Source: an uncultured Methanobrevibacter sp. (GTDB taxonomy: Archaea; Methanobacteriota; Methanobacteria; Methanobacteriales; Methanobacteriaceae). From it: a DNA stretch of 44,875 nt. Location: contig ONJC01000030.1 of the NCBI GenBank assembly GCA_900318035.1, positions 1-44,875 on the forward strand. The letters are read 5' to 3'. Positions 23,928 through 32,883 of this stretch are shown here, piece by piece. How positions within the stretch are numbered: the stretch's first letter is position 1; the number at the start of each line of letters is the position of its first letter. The translations under genes and the position numbers were made by a program. The notes under the pieces were generated by a model. That model saw only the letters and a list, made by a program, of their open reading frames with translations. It searched no databases and was not told where the DNA came from.

Positions 23928-24071
23928 ATGAATTTCATGACAAAAACGTATATCAAAGACTTTTCAAAAGTTAAATTCCAAACCCAAATCGGAGACGTTA
24001 ATGTTAAATATCTGGTGAATGCTCATTTTGGAGAATATGTCAAGTATCCCGACACCGATAATGATGAGTAA
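23928..24071 (+). CDS. Possible leaderless 47-residue protein
   Basis: The frame encodes a hydrophilic peptide beginning MNFMTKTYIKDFSKVKFQTQ and ending in the acidic tail YPDTDNDE. Composition is balanced and codon choice resembles neighbouring genes. A TATA box lies 25 nt upstream and there is no ribosome site, consistent with a leaderless mRNA. It converges on azlD, ending 80 nt from it. The antisense frame (23964-24107, minus) looks like a hydrophobic peptide but has no promoter or ribosome site and is probably the shadow. Function unknown. Confidence 0.45.
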   Translation: MNFMTKTYIKDFSKVKFQTQIGDVNVKYLVNAHFGEYVKYPDTDNDE

Positions 24072-24151
24072 AAGACCTATGACTGCCGGCCCGCCCTGTA
24101 TCTGCATAAAAACATTGCCGATAATGAAAAAACATTTGAAACCATCACCGA

Positions 24152-24469
24152 TCAGAAGAAGGGAACAATAGAGTAAACTGTAATAAGCACGACCACGGTC
24201 AGAATTACTATGGCTCCGAGAGGCACCTTCTTCCATGCAAGCCCCGCCGCTACAACGGCGCCAATCAGACCGATATACCATAGCTGATTGTCAACGGTCA
24301 ATACTCCAGGACATATTAAAGCCGCAAGAGCAGTATATGGGATCAGATTCAGGAATTTCTCTGCTTTTGGCGGAAAATCAAGCTTATCTATAAACAATGC
24401 CGGAATCAATCTTGGTATGAATGTTACAACGGCACATCCTAAAATCACCAGACTAATGTAGTCCATCAT
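24152..24469 (-). CDS. azlD: AzlD-type branched-chain amino acid exporter subunit
   Basis: The 105-residue membrane protein has four hydrophobic segments and the family hallmark TFIPRLIPALF near residues 16-26, followed by FLNLIPYTALAALICPGVL. AzlD is the small partner of AzlC in an exporter of branched-chain amino acids and analogues. Its start overlaps the azlC stop; AGGTGATG places ribosomes at this ATG or the next codon, also ATG. Size matches the family. Confidence 0.88.
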   Translation of the reverse strand: MMDYISLVILGCAVVTFIPRLIPALFIDKLDFPPKAEKFLNLIPYTALAALICPGVLTVDNQLWYIGLIGAVVAAGLAWKKVPLGAIVILTVVVLITVYSIVPFF

Positions 24470-25173
24470 GCATCACCTGAAAGAAGATATTCGTCATCTA
24501 CAATATACATTCCGACTGCAGCTCCAACCAGTGTGGAAACTATCAAAGACCAGTTTCCCAGAAATTGAGATAAAACAATATTCAAAACTGCTGTTATCAA
24601 AACCAAAAGTGCAATCTGCTTTGATTCCTTAACGGAAGGAACAAGAATAGCTACAAACAGTGCATATAGGGAAATGTTGAAGCTGTTTGTAACAATAACA
24701 GGAAGCAAATCTAAAAGAACAACACCTATTGCAGCCCCCAGACACCAGCTCAGCCATGAAGTTATCGCTATTCCGAGATATATCCATATTGAAGAGTCCT
24801 CTGAAAGGGAAAACATTGCAAAAGATTCATCGACAGTAACGTGTGCCGCCAGGATATTCAGCCCCAAATTGGATTCCTCAACCTTATTTAAGACGCATGT
24901 TGACATTACAAAATATCTCAGATTAACGACAAAGTTTGTCAGTATGATTGCTATTGCCGTTGCACCTGTCACGGCCATGGACGCCGCAATGATTTGTCCT
25001 GCGCCGGCATATACCAGAAAAGACATCGATATTGTTTGAAGTGGCGTAAAACCTGCCTTTATTGCAATTGCGGCATAGCCAATACCCATCGGAACATATC
25101 CGAATGTGATTGGAATACCCTTCTTAGCACCATCAATAAACTTTGCTTTTCTAGAAATAATAAACGACTCCAA
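24466..25173 (-). CDS. azlC: AzlC-type branched-chain amino acid exporter permease
   Basis: The 235-residue protein is a polytopic membrane protein with the AzlC signature ITFGYVPMGIGYAAIA near the N terminus, then SFLVYAGAGQIIAASM and NLRYFVMS. With AzlD it forms a two-component exporter, for example for valine, isoleucine or leucine analogues. The start is unclear: the longest frame begins with TTG at 25173, and a GGAG lies just inside it rather than upstream, so initiation may be leaderless or at an unusual codon. It is transcribed away from metX (25201) on the same strand with a 27-nt gap, so it may be co-transcribed with rnc-metX. Confidence 0.88.
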   Translation of the reverse strand: MESFIISRKAKFIDGAKKGIPITFGYVPMGIGYAAIAIKAGFTPLQTISMSFLVYAGAGQIIAASMAVTGATAIAIILTNFVVNLRYFVMSTCVLNKVEESNLGLNILAAHVTVDESFAMFSLSEDSSIWIYLGIAITSWLSWCLGAAIGVVLLDLLPVIVTNSFNISLYALFVAILVPSVKESKQIALLVLITAVLNIVLSQFLGNWSLIVSTLVGAAVGMYIVDDEYLLSGDA

Positions 25174-25200
25174 AAATTAAAATGAAAAAAAAGAAGTAAT

Positions 25201-26667
25201 TTAACTTAATAAATTACTGATTTGATCTGTTGTAATCATACCTAAAACTTTCATATCCTCATCAACAACCGGAAGACAAGATATGTCGAACTTGCGCATC
25301 TTACGGGCAATTTCCTCTATCGTATCTTCTGCATTACAGTATTTGACAGTTGTTGTCATGATATCCTTGAGATGATTGGAACTTGTAGCTATGGATTTGG
25401 ATAAATCCCAGCTTGTTACGATTCCGATTAGCTTGTAGTCATCAGTGACAACAGGAATGTGGGTTACATGCTTATCCAACATCAGTTTGGCCGCATCCTG
25501 AACATCTGCATTTTCACGGATTGTAACCACCTCTTCCATCATTATATCTTCAACAATCTTGTCTGAAAGGAACTTTGAAAAGATGAAGTTCAATTGTCCT
25601 TTTTCAAGTAAAAATGCGTCATGACCATAGTTGGATTTGATTTCTGAAAATGACACTTCAACATCATTGGCATTCAGGGCAGTTACGATTTCAGTGCTCT
25701 GCTCGGTCGGATATAACCAGTCGGAATCAACTGATATCACCTCGACCTTACATTCAACATCTTTAAAACCGTCAATAAGAGAGTTGGTAACTGATAAATC
25801 AAATAAGTCAACAGCTTTTGTAATGTAGAGATAGCTGTTTGCATCAAACCGTTTTACAAAGGATTCGCCCTGGTATTTCAGGTAGCTTTCGACCTGGAAA
25901 TCAACTGTAAAGTCATAGCTGATTTCATCCTTGTCCTGAAGGCCACGTCCGAACTTGATGTCCATTGATTCATCGCTGAGATATGTAATGTGAGCTATCA
26001 TACGTGCCAAGGATAAGCCGTTTCTTGGAATTTCACCGGTTTCGTAATAATTTCCGCCATTCCAGTTAGGATCTGAAAAGATTGACTGTCGACCTACCGC
26101 ATTAAAGGCAATCTGCTGAGGATAGGACATTGCGGCTGTAGCTATCGGCATTGCCTTTTTCATCATTTTAGGATAGGATACCATCCACTCAAGGACCTGC
26201 ATTCCTCCCATTGACCCGCCAATGACTGCATACAGCTGACTGATTTTCAAATGGTCAATCAATTTTTTCTGAACCTTGACCATGTCCCCAATTGTGATTA
26301 CCGGAAAATCAAGCCCGTATTCCTTATCTGTTTCCGGATTGATTGAACTTGGCCCGGTTGTTCCTTTACATCCTCCAAGTACATTGGAACATATGACAAA
26401 GTATTTTTCTGTATCAATTGCCTTTCCGGGACCTATTACAATCTCCCACCATCCAGGCTTTTTATCTCCTTTATGCCATCCTGCTGCGTGGGCATCACCA
26501 GTCAGGGCATGACATATTAAAATGGCATTGGACTTTTCCTTGTTAAGTTCACCATAAGTTTCATAAGCAACAGTAACATTATTGAGGGTTTTGCCACTAT
26601 CCAAATCGATTGGTTCGGCAATGTCAAAATATTTAGTCTCAACAACACCTACAGATTCATCATTCAT
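25201..26667 (-). CDS. metX: Homoserine O-acetyltransferase (MetX) fused to two CBS domains
   Basis: MetX acylates homoserine using acyl-CoA, the entry step to methionine. The alpha/beta-hydrolase part (about 1-365) shows the oxyanion region CHALTGDAH, the nucleophile elbow GGSMGG (Ser152), the acid [10 protein letters not shown] and the catalytic histidine in YGHDAFLLE. Residues about 375-488 add two CBS motifs ([26 protein letters not shown] and [22 protein letters not shown]), expected to bind adenosyl compounds such as ATP, AMP or S-adenosylmethionine. Feedback control by S-adenosylmethionine is a reasonable inference. The ATG follows the rnc stop codon by one base, so the two genes are coupled. 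Confidence 0.92.
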   Translation of the reverse strand: MNDESVGVVETKYFDIAEPIDLDSGKTLNNVTVAYETYGELNKEKSNAILICHALTGDAHAAGWHKGDKKPGWWEIVIGPGKAIDTEKYFVICSNVLGGCKGTTGPSSINPETDKEYGLDFPVITIGDMVKVQKKLIDHLKISQLYAVIGGSMGGMQVLEWMVSYPKMMKKAMPIATAAMSYPQQIAFNAVGRQSIFSDPNWNGGNYYETGEIPRNGLSLARMIAHITYLSDESMDIKFGRGLQDKDEISYDFTVDFQVESYLKYQGESFVKRFDANSYLYITKAVDLFDLSVTNSLIDGFKDVECKVEVISVDSDWLYPTEQSTEIVTALNANDVEVSFSEIKSNYGHDAFLLEKGQLNFIFSKFLSDKIVEDIMMEEVVTIRENADVQDAAKLMLDKHVTHIPVVTDDYKLIGIVTSWDLSKSIATSSNHLKDIMTTTVKYCNAEDTIEEIARKMRKFDISCLPVVDEDMKVLGMITTDQISNLLS

Positions 26668-26668
26668 A

Positions 26669-27340
26669 TTAAAACACCGAAATTTTTAGTTTTTCTAACG
26701 CAATTTTAGCGGCTGCCTGTTCGGCATCCTTTTTACTTCTTCCTTTACCGACACCCATTTCTTTGCCGTTTATTGAAACTGAAATTATGAAGGTCTTCTC
26801 GTGAGGATAACCCCTTTCATCTATCAGATTATAGGTTATCTCTGCTTCCTCTGCATCTCCGTATTCCTTTACTGCTGATTTATAATCCCTAAAGAATACC
26901 CTTTCCTCATCAATATACTTGAAGATATGCTCAGTCAGGAATTTCTTTGCAAATTCTATTCCCTGATCCAGGAATATCGCTCCTAAAAAGGATTCGAATA
27001 CGTCTGCAGTAATGGACAGCACTTCATGTTCAGTCAATAACGAATCTTCAATATCTATATTTATATATTCCTTTAAATTCAGCTCGTGAGAGTAATAAAT
27101 CAATGCATTCTGACATACATAATTCGCTCTTAATTTGGTTAAGTTTCCCTCTTCATATTGAGGATATTTACAGTACAGATACTTTGATACGATTAGATTT
27201 AAAACTGAATCGCCTAAAAACTCCAATCTTTCATAATTATAATTCAAATCATGTTTTGAACTGTATGACGCATGAGTAAATGCCATAGTATACAAAAATT
27301 TATTATCAGTTTCAATGCCAAATTTTTCAAATAAATCCAT
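26669..27340 (-). CDS. rnc: Ribonuclease III
   Basis: The 223-residue protein has the RNase III signature [17 protein letters not shown] (about residues 40-56), the second catalytic acidic cluster [18 protein letters not shown] (about 109-126) and a C-terminal double-stranded-RNA-binding domain (about 150-220) ending [19 protein letters not shown]. It cleaves double-stranded RNA during rRNA or mRNA processing. RNase III is uncommon in archaea, so a bacterial origin is plausible. It is followed immediately by metX. Confidence 0.93.
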   Translation of the reverse strand: MDLFEKFGIETDNKFLYTMAFTHASYSSKHDLNYNYERLEFLGDSVLNLIVSKYLYCKYPQYEEGNLTKLRANYVCQNALIYYSHELNLKEYINIDIEDSLLTEHEVLSITADVFESFLGAIFLDQGIEFAKKFLTEHIFKYIDEERVFFRDYKSAVKEYGDAEEAEITYNLIDERGYPHEKTFIISVSINGKEMGVGKGRSKKDAEQAAAKIALEKLKISVF

Positions 27341-27410
27341 ATTAAGACCATAAATATTTTATCATTATATATTTATGCAATTTGAATTATATATAATTAT
27401 TATATAACAA

Positions 27411-27443
27411 TAGTTATAAATATTACTCATCAAATGCTCTACC
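27411..27443 (+). promoter_or_regulatory. Promoter of the 111-residue gene with motif TCATCAAATGCTCT
   Basis: GTTATAAATATTAC (27413-27426) is the TATA region; TCATCAAATGCTCT occupies 27427-27440, between the TATA box and the predicted start near 27443. The same 14-nt motif occurs at 31786-31799 in front of the SocA-like gene, where a group II intron separates it from its own TATA box. Confidence 0.55.
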
Positions 27444-27497
27444 TCTTTTCATTTAAATAAGAACTACCCAAACTATAATCAAAAAGGATTTGGTAGT

Positions 27498-27833
27498 ATG
27501 ATAATTAATTGGAAAGAAGAAATAACAAAAGTCGACCCGGACATAAAATTCAGAGCACAGGGCGGATGGTTAAAAACTGTTGAAGAACTTGATAAAAGCG
27601 TTAGAAACGGATTTTCCCTTGTCGGGGACTTTGTTCAGGCAGGCGACTTTGAAGCCGAGTACAGCGACGGAGTATACCTTGACTGCAACAAGGAAGGAAC
27701 TGCGAAAAAACCCAAGCAGGACTACAGGCTATTCAGATTCCGCAACGGCAAGGTAAGACTGCTTGATATGGTGATTGATGCCGAACAGGGATGGGCAGTT
27801 GACTTATGGGATGCCGTTGAAGACGAATTTTAA
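27498..27833 (+). CDS. Conserved-looking hypothetical acidic protein
   Basis: The 111-residue soluble protein is rich in Asp, Glu and aromatic residues (NWKEEITKVDPDIKF, SDGVYLDCNKEG, WAVDLWDAVEDEF). No domain is recognised. Codon use is G/C rich at third positions, so the gene is real. It is preceded by a good TATA box and the 14-nt motif shared with the gene at 31863, suggesting common control. The ATG follows GGATTTGGTAGT. Function unknown. Confidence 0.7.
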   Translation: MIINWKEEITKVDPDIKFRAQGGWLKTVEELDKSVRNGFSLVGDFVQAGDFEAEYSDGVYLDCNKEGTAKKPKQDYRLFRFRNGKVRLLDMVIDAEQGWAVDLWDAVEDEF

Positions 27834-27842
27834 AAAAAAAGA

Positions 27843-28229
27843 TTATGAAATTTTGCCTCTCGGCTTAAATTTCGAAAATCCTGTAATCTGGACATTCTCC
27901 CTGTCATCATTGAATTTAGGCTTCTGCAGGAGAATAATCCTGTGGTCCATGTTTTGAGGGAAATTTTTCCCCTTGCCATCAACCAGGCCCCTATAGCTTA
28001 CTCTTGACTTGCCTGTTCCACCGATGTCAAGAGCCAGCATTTCACAAGAGATTAAATCATCAAAGAACTTCTCCAGATCCATTATATCAAAAATCGGCGC
28101 AACATAGCTTAAAGCCATAAGCCCGTTCTGGTTCTGGCGGATGTGAACATTTCTTGAATCAATCTCAATGCTTTCATCATTTCTTATTTTGGTTAATGTA
28201 ATGATGTTTGAAAATTCATTGCTGAACAT
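27843..28229 (-). CDS. Unknown protein, second of a tandem paralog pair
   Basis: The 128-residue protein starts at the ATG 28229 (MFSNEFSNIITL), 10 nt after the stop of its paralog; a longer frame to 28322 would run deep into that gene. It aligns with 28240-28650 through IRQ, an alanine-proline (AP) core, DLEKFFDDL, DIGGTG and YRGL, but lacks the paralog's cysteine tail and instead ends in a basic SKFKPRGKIS. No family recognised. Confidence 0.65.
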   Translation of the reverse strand: MFSNEFSNIITLTKIRNDESIEIDSRNVHIRQNQNGLMALSYVAPIFDIMDLEKFFDDLISCEMLALDIGGTGKSRVSYRGLVDGKGKNFPQNMDHRIILLQKPKFNDDRENVQITGFSKFKPRGKIS

Positions 28230-28239
28230 AACAATACCC

Positions 28240-28650
28240 TTAATCAATGTGGCAGAATTCACAGCAGGCGCAGGTCGGTGCAAAATAGGAATCTTCCGGC
28301 TCAACAATAGCTTTCTGAGCAAACAGAGTTATGTTGAATTTCGGATGATGCTCACTGCTCACCTCTTTTGTCATTGGAGACAATCCCCTGTAATAGACGG
28401 GCCTGTAACCGGTTTGTGAAATGTCAAAGTAGAATTTTTCGCCGGTTGCGAATTTGCTGAAGTATTTTTCAAGTTCCAATGCCTGCTTTGGAGCGATTGA
28501 AAATGTGAATCCCATGGTGTCATCACTTCTCTGTCTGATTCCTGCATTGGAAATGTCTACAGCCAGTATGTCATCGTTGCCTCTTACGAAAACAACACAG
28601 TTTTCTAAATTCACATCGTTTTCACGAGCAATATCATTTAAATCAGTCAT
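28240..28650 (-). CDS. Unknown protein with cysteine-rich C-terminal tail
   Basis: The 136-residue protein starts at ATG 28650, with AGGAGGT 7 nt upstream. Shared blocks with the next gene are AGIRQRSDD, APKQALELEKYF, FDISQTG and YYRGLSP. Its last residues, TCACCEFCHID, hold four cysteines and a histidine, a likely metal or Fe-S site absent from the paralog. Tandem position and 10-nt spacing suggest the two products work together, perhaps as a heteromer. Function unknown. Confidence 0.7.
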   Translation of the reverse strand: MTDLNDIARENDVNLENCVVFVRGNDDILAVDISNAGIRQRSDDTMGFTFSIAPKQALELEKYFSKFATGEKFYFDISQTGYRPVYYRGLSPMTKEVSSEHHPKFNITLFAQKAIVEPEDSYFAPTCACCEFCHID

Positions 28651-28796
28651 GTAAGACCTCCTAAACATAATATAATTTAAATTGTTATATAAGCTTATCT
28701 GAAAAATAGTATTTAAAATGGTCAGTGAGTGAAAAGTAACTTTAAAAATAGATTTGAGAGAAGATTAATTTAATAATCTTCAAGGTTTTTACCAAC

Positions 28797-28985
28797 TTAT
28801 ACTAATCTTTGTCTAGTAGTTGGTTTTTTGTTTTGCCAACTGTATCTTCTTAATTTTTTGGATTTACCGAATCCGCAAGAAGCACAGACTTTTTTACGTA
28901 TGTGATAAGTGTTTCTACCACATCTTCTGCATCTGATATGGGTCTTTTTATTCTTTTTACCCATTGATGGAGTTCCCTTTGACAT
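28797..28985 (-). CDS. rpl37e: 50S ribosomal protein L37e
   Basis: The 62-residue basic zinc-ribbon protein has the paired motifs CRRCG and CASCG and the characteristic start [18 protein letters not shown]. It is a component of the large ribosomal subunit found in archaea and eukaryotes. GGGAGGTG precedes the ATG. It follows the Lsm gene on the same strand, the conserved archaeal order. Confidence 0.97.
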   Translation of the reverse strand: MSKGTPSMGKKNKKTHIRCRRCGRNTYHIRKKVCASCGFGKSKKLRRYSWQNKKPTTRQRLV

Positions 28986-29040
28986 TGATACACCTCCCTA
29001 GAATAGTTAGAATATGATCGAATAAAGTATTGAATAATAT

Positions 29041-29481
<441 letters not shown>

Positions 29482-29522
29482 GTCGAATAAGAAGAGACAA
29501 TTACTTGTCTCCCCTCTTCTAA

Positions 29523-29556
29523 GAACCGTACGTGTCCCTTTTAAGACATACGGCTC
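29523..29556 (-). ncRNA. Group II intron domain V
   Basis: The catalytic 34-nt hairpin reads GAGCCGTATG at its 5' side and CGTACGGTTC at its 3' side, with an inner stem TGTCTT/GGGACA and an AAAA tetraloop. The AGC catalytic triad lies at positions 2-4. This location and size identify the intron core. Confidence 0.85.
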
Positions 29557-29608
29557 AAGCATACTTATAAGAATTCATGCATACTTATAGAAATGTTTAT
29601 AAAGTTGT

Positions 29609-31138
29609 TTAGCCATATAGATATTCAAATGAGGTTTTTCCATATCTTTTAAGGAAATATTCATCGTATGAGGAGTCATATGGGGTTGCTTTATACTTAA
29701 TGCATCTGGAATATTTTATTCTTGTCCAATACATTTTTTCCACTTGGCAATTTGTGATTGGGTCTGTAAAAATCCATTTATCATTGTATATTGAGTGTAA
29801 ATGAGTTTTAAAATGTTTTTTGACCATCCATTTGATTGGTTTATTGGGATACCATCGTTTAATTTGCCTGAGTAGAAGTTCATAAATGTAATTATCCATT
29901 TTACTAAATATCCTTTTGTTAGATGCCATTTTCCAGTAGTTACTAGTCCCAATAATTAAATTATTAAGTTTTATAATACTTTCTTCAATGTTCCAAGGAT
30001 AACATCTTCGGATTATGTATTTAGCTTTTCTCTTGAATGATTTAATACTATCTTTAGATGCCTTTATTAATACTTTATCTCGATCATATCCATTGTAACA
30101 TCGAATATTAAATCCTAGGAAGTCAAAACCATCATTAATATGTGTAATTTTGGTTTTGTCCGGAGCTAAAGTTAAACCTCTTTCATCAAGGTAATCCTCT
30201 AAAAGATTATAAACATCTTCAGCATCCTCTAAGGTCTTACATAAAACTATAAAGTCATCGGCATATCTAATAACTGCATATTTGGACTTATTTAAATAGG
30301 TATTGTTATTTCCATACTTTATTTCCTTATACTCAATGTTTAGTGCTTCTTCCATTCCGTGTAGTGCAATATTTGCCAGTAATGGGGATATGATGCCTCC
30401 TTGGGGAGTACCGGTTCTAGTATTGTAGAAAACATTGTTTTCTAAATATCCGGCTTCTAACCATCTTTTGATTAGATTTTTAAGTGGAAAATTACCTAAT
30501 TTATCCAGTATGTGTTGGTGACTTAAAGTATCAAAACACGATTTAAAATCACCTTCAAAAATATAAGGTCGATTTAATCCTCTTGTAAAACTATGAATCT
30601 TTGCTATAGCATCGCTTACTCCACGAGCAGGTCTAAAACCATAACTAGTTGATTCAAATTTAGCTTCCCACATAGGTTCCAATGCTAATTTGCAGATTTC
30701 TTGATAAATCCTATCAATAATTGTTGGAATACCTAATGGTCGCTTTTTACCATTTTTCTTTGGAATATAAATTCTCTGAACAGGTTTGGGTTTATGTAAA
30801 CTAATTTTATAATCTTTCAGTTTATAAAATAATGCCATTCGTTCATAATCGTGTTTGAAGACTTTATTATCAATACCACTAGTTTTTCTACCTTTATTCT
30901 TCTTTGTTACAAGATTTATTGCAAATAACAAACTCCTTTTATCATTAACTAATAATCTACATAGTTTATTAACTTTTCTATAATTGCCTTCCTTCTCTGC
31001 TTTAAATATCCGTTTTTGTATCTTAAATATGTCATACTCAATGGATTTCCAGTTAATATCCTTCCATTCCTTATCAAGTATCTCTTCGTCTGATTTTACA
31101 GACTGTAATATATTTAAATTATTATATTCAGTTTTCAT
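29609..31138 (-). CDS. ltrA: Group II intron reverse transcriptase / maturase
   Basis: The roughly 509-residue protein mobilises and splices the surrounding intron. Landmarks: RT0/RT1 region (VQRIYIPKKNGKKRPLGIPTI), GFRPARG, the FEGDFKSCFDTL acidic site, GTPQGGIISPLLANI, the catalytic YADDFIVL, and DKTKITHINDGFDFLGFNI, followed by a maturase X domain to the end. The C terminus stops after YDEYFLKRYGK and lacks the Cys-pair HNH endonuclease, so it is an En-minus type. The start is taken at MKTEYNN (31138); in-frame ATGs at 31156 and 31216 are possible, and no Shine-Dalgarno distinguishes them. The RT looks intact. Confidence 0.9.
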   Translation of the reverse strand: MKTEYNNLNILQSVKSDEEILDKEWKDINWKSIEYDIFKIQKRIFKAEKEGNYRKVNKLCRLLVNDKRSLLFAINLVTKKNKGRKTSGIDNKVFKHDYERMALFYKLKDYKISLHKPKPVQRIYIPKKNGKKRPLGIPTIIDRIYQEICKLALEPMWEAKFESTSYGFRPARGVSDAIAKIHSFTRGLNRPYIFEGDFKSCFDTLSHQHILDKLGNFPLKNLIKRWLEAGYLENNVFYNTRTGTPQGGIISPLLANIALHGMEEALNIEYKEIKYGNNNTYLNKSKYAVIRYADDFIVLCKTLEDAEDVYNLLEDYLDERGLTLAPDKTKITHINDGFDFLGFNIRCYNGYDRDKVLIKASKDSIKSFKRKAKYIIRRCYPWNIEESIIKLNNLIIGTSNYWKMASNKRIFSKMDNYIYELLLRQIKRWYPNKPIKWMVKKHFKTHLHSIYNDKWIFTDPITNCQVEKMYWTRIKYSRCIKYKATPYDSSYDEYFLKRYGKTSFEYLYG

Positions 31139-31785
31139 TGCCAAAATCACACTCATAAAAAATTTTTTTTTTACACATTTAATGATATCTGCCGTTTTAA
31201 ATAAAGCAAGATACACCTGCTAAAAGTCTGCTTATCCCACACAGTTATTATATTTGTCAGTTTTCTGCTACCTTTCGATTAAGTGGGCATTTGCTTTCTT
31301 TAGCATCCTCTACCCAGAAAAGAACATCAGATTTCCTCACGGTCACCCTACCATATTATGAATATGGACAGTTCTGGGCTTACCGAGTTAACCAATTGTT
31401 AGAAACGACTAGTTTAGGTTCTCCAACTACGCCAGTTAGTATCTACGGGTTGTAACCTATATACATACTGAAAAACTTATGTATGACCTTTAACTAACAA
31501 TACAATGGCTCTTCGAAACTTCCTACCCATTGCTGAGCATAATGACGCTTTTACTCAGGAGTTCACTTTCGTTAACCATGCCAGTCTTTCTCTCGCCCTC
31601 TTAGTATTGGAAGTTATACTAAGATTAGGCTTTAACCTATCATGCAACCCACATCATTGTTGCCAATGATGCAGTTTCAAGGGAGAATAACACGCACAAC
31701 AGTGTTATCAGTCATTTAGGACTGCACTAACATATGTCATTCATTTGAGGACATATAACAAATTATTGGTTCTATCTCGTCGCAC

Positions 31786-31862
31786 TCATCAAATGCTCTC
31801 CCACACCACTTAAATTAAACCGTCAACATAACCAATACTACCCAACCATCACAGGCCACAAA
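31786..31862 (+). promoter_or_regulatory. Promoter fragment of the SocA-like gene, cut off from its TATA box
   Basis: TCATCAAATGCTCT (31786-31799) is identical to the motif at 27427-27440. At 27413 it directly follows a TATA region, but here the intron lies in between; the matching TATA half is at 29470-29481. The remaining 60 nt leads to the ATG at 31863 with AGG 9 nt upstream. Confidence 0.55.
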
Positions 31863-32336
31863 ATGAAAATCAATGAAGAAAAATATATCAACCTCATCAT
31901 GTACATACTGTTCAGATCCATGAACAAACCCAATCTGGGAAAGACAGTGCTGTGTACAATCATGTACTTCATTGACTTTAATTTTTACGAGCTTTACGGA
32001 ACATATTTAACCAAAGAAACATACATCAAATCCAAACGGGGCATAAAGCCGAAGCATTTCAGAAGGATAACCGAAAATCTCATAGCCAAAAAGCAGCTGT
32101 TCATGAGAAAGGAACCCTACTACAACAGGACAATTCACAGATACTATCCGACAGTCATACCCCTTCCAAAATTCGATTCAGATGAACTCGTCGTAATCAA
32201 TTCATGCATTGAAGCGCTGAGGGACAACAACGCACATACAATAACGCAATACGCATGGAAAGACCAGCCACTGATGAAAGCAGGACTGGGGGAAGAAATA
32301 GATTACAATGACGTATTCCTGAGAGCCAACAAATAG
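31863..32336 (+). CDS. SocA/Panacea-like (DUF4065-type) protein
   Basis: The 157-residue protein resembles the Panacea/SocA antitoxin fold: an N-terminal helical part (INLIMYILFRSM), then MYFIDFNFYELYGTYLTKETYI and KRGIKPKHFRRITENLIAK, which parallels the family pattern of 'LYFADFxYYExYGxSITGExY' and a following 'GPVP' segment. Family members are antitoxins or chaperone-adaptor-like proteins; no toxin gene is adjacent. Its promoter appears to be disrupted by the group II intron upstream. Codon use is G/C rich, like the gene at 27498. Assignment is moderately sure; function is unknown. Confidence 0.65.
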   Translation: MKINEEKYINLIMYILFRSMNKPNLGKTVLCTIMYFIDFNFYELYGTYLTKETYIKSKRGIKPKHFRRITENLIAKKQLFMRKEPYYNRTIHRYYPTVIPLPKFDSDELVVINSCIEALRDNNAHTITQYAWKDQPLMKAGLGEEIDYNDVFLRANK

Positions 32337-32390
32337 GTTTATTTATTGAAAATACAAAATATTATTCATTAATATATTGTGGGATACAAC

Positions 32391-32873
32391 ATGGCTATAA
32401 AAGTTAAAAAAAGAAATTTCTTAAAAAAGAAAAAAATCAAGGCGATAAAAGCTGAATTGGGCGAATATGGCAGTTTGCTTGAAGGCAAAAAGAACGTTGA
32501 AATACTTGAAGCGGAACCTAATTCATTCATTTTAGTGGACGGTGAACCGTACATCATAATTATCGATGACAAACCGTTCCCAACACTGAAAGCAGCTTTA
32601 GCCAATCAGATTGAAGCAAAAACAGTGACCGTTGATATGGGAGCCATAAGATTTGTAAGCAATGGTGCAGACATCATGAGTCCGGGAATCGTGGCAACAT
32701 CCGAAGGAGTTGAAGCGGGAGACATCGTACTTATCATTGATGAAACTCACGGAAAACCACTGGCTATTGGAGTAAGCCTAATCACCGGAGAGGAAATGGT
32801 TGCAAACGATTCAGGAAAAGCCGTTGAAACCAAACATTATGTAGGCGACGATATCTGGAACTTTGAAATATGA
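32391..32873 (+). CDS. PUA-domain RNA-binding protein (MCT-1/Tma20-like)
   Basis: The 160-residue protein has a basic N terminus (MAIKVKKRNFLKKKKIKAIK), an alpha/beta N-terminal region, and a PUA domain at about 75-150 (TVTVDMGAIRFVSNGADIMSPGIV ... GDIVLIIDETHGKPLAIGVSL). This layout matches the archaeal relatives of MCT-1/Tma20, which bind ribosomes or tRNA in translation. The ATG at 32391 is chosen since it opens the conserved basic segment; four extra codons begin at 32379. It overlaps none of arfB, whose start is 10 nt downstream, so the two are probably one operon. Confidence 0.85.
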   Translation: MAIKVKKRNFLKKKKIKAIKAELGEYGSLLEGKKNVEILEAEPNSFILVDGEPYIIIIDDKPFPTLKAALANQIEAKTVTVDMGAIRFVSNGADIMSPGIVATSEGVEAGDIVLIIDETHGKPLAIGVSLITGEEMVANDSGKAVETKHYVGDDIWNFEI

Positions 32874-32883
32874 TGGTGATGAA

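Larger units (their letters stand above)
29482..31785 (-). mobile_element. Group II intron (complete, about 2304 nt)
   Basis: The 5' end on the minus strand is GTGCGACGAGATAG (31785 downward), matching the GUGYG start of group II introns. Domain I-IV sequence precedes and surrounds a reverse transcriptase gene. Domain V (29523-29556) is exactly 34 nt with paired ends GAGCCGTAYG and CGTACGGTTC. Domain VI is a long hairpin (29483-29520), and the 3' end is CGAC (AY consensus). Intron and RT share orientation. ATGCTC in the intron RNA (31535-31540) is complementary to GAGCAT in the 5' exon, a possible EBS2/IBS2 pair. It lies between genes, antisense to the SocA-like gene. Confidence 0.85.

Noticed and set aside
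23964..24107. Minus-strand hydrophobic 47-residue frame after azlD
   Set aside because: No promoter or ribosome site; its Val/Ile richness is what antisense of the Asp-rich plus-strand frame would give.
28230..28322. N-terminal extension of the second tandem paralog
   Set aside because: Runs in a different frame through the upstream gene's 3' end; the ATG at 28229 fits the paralog alignment.
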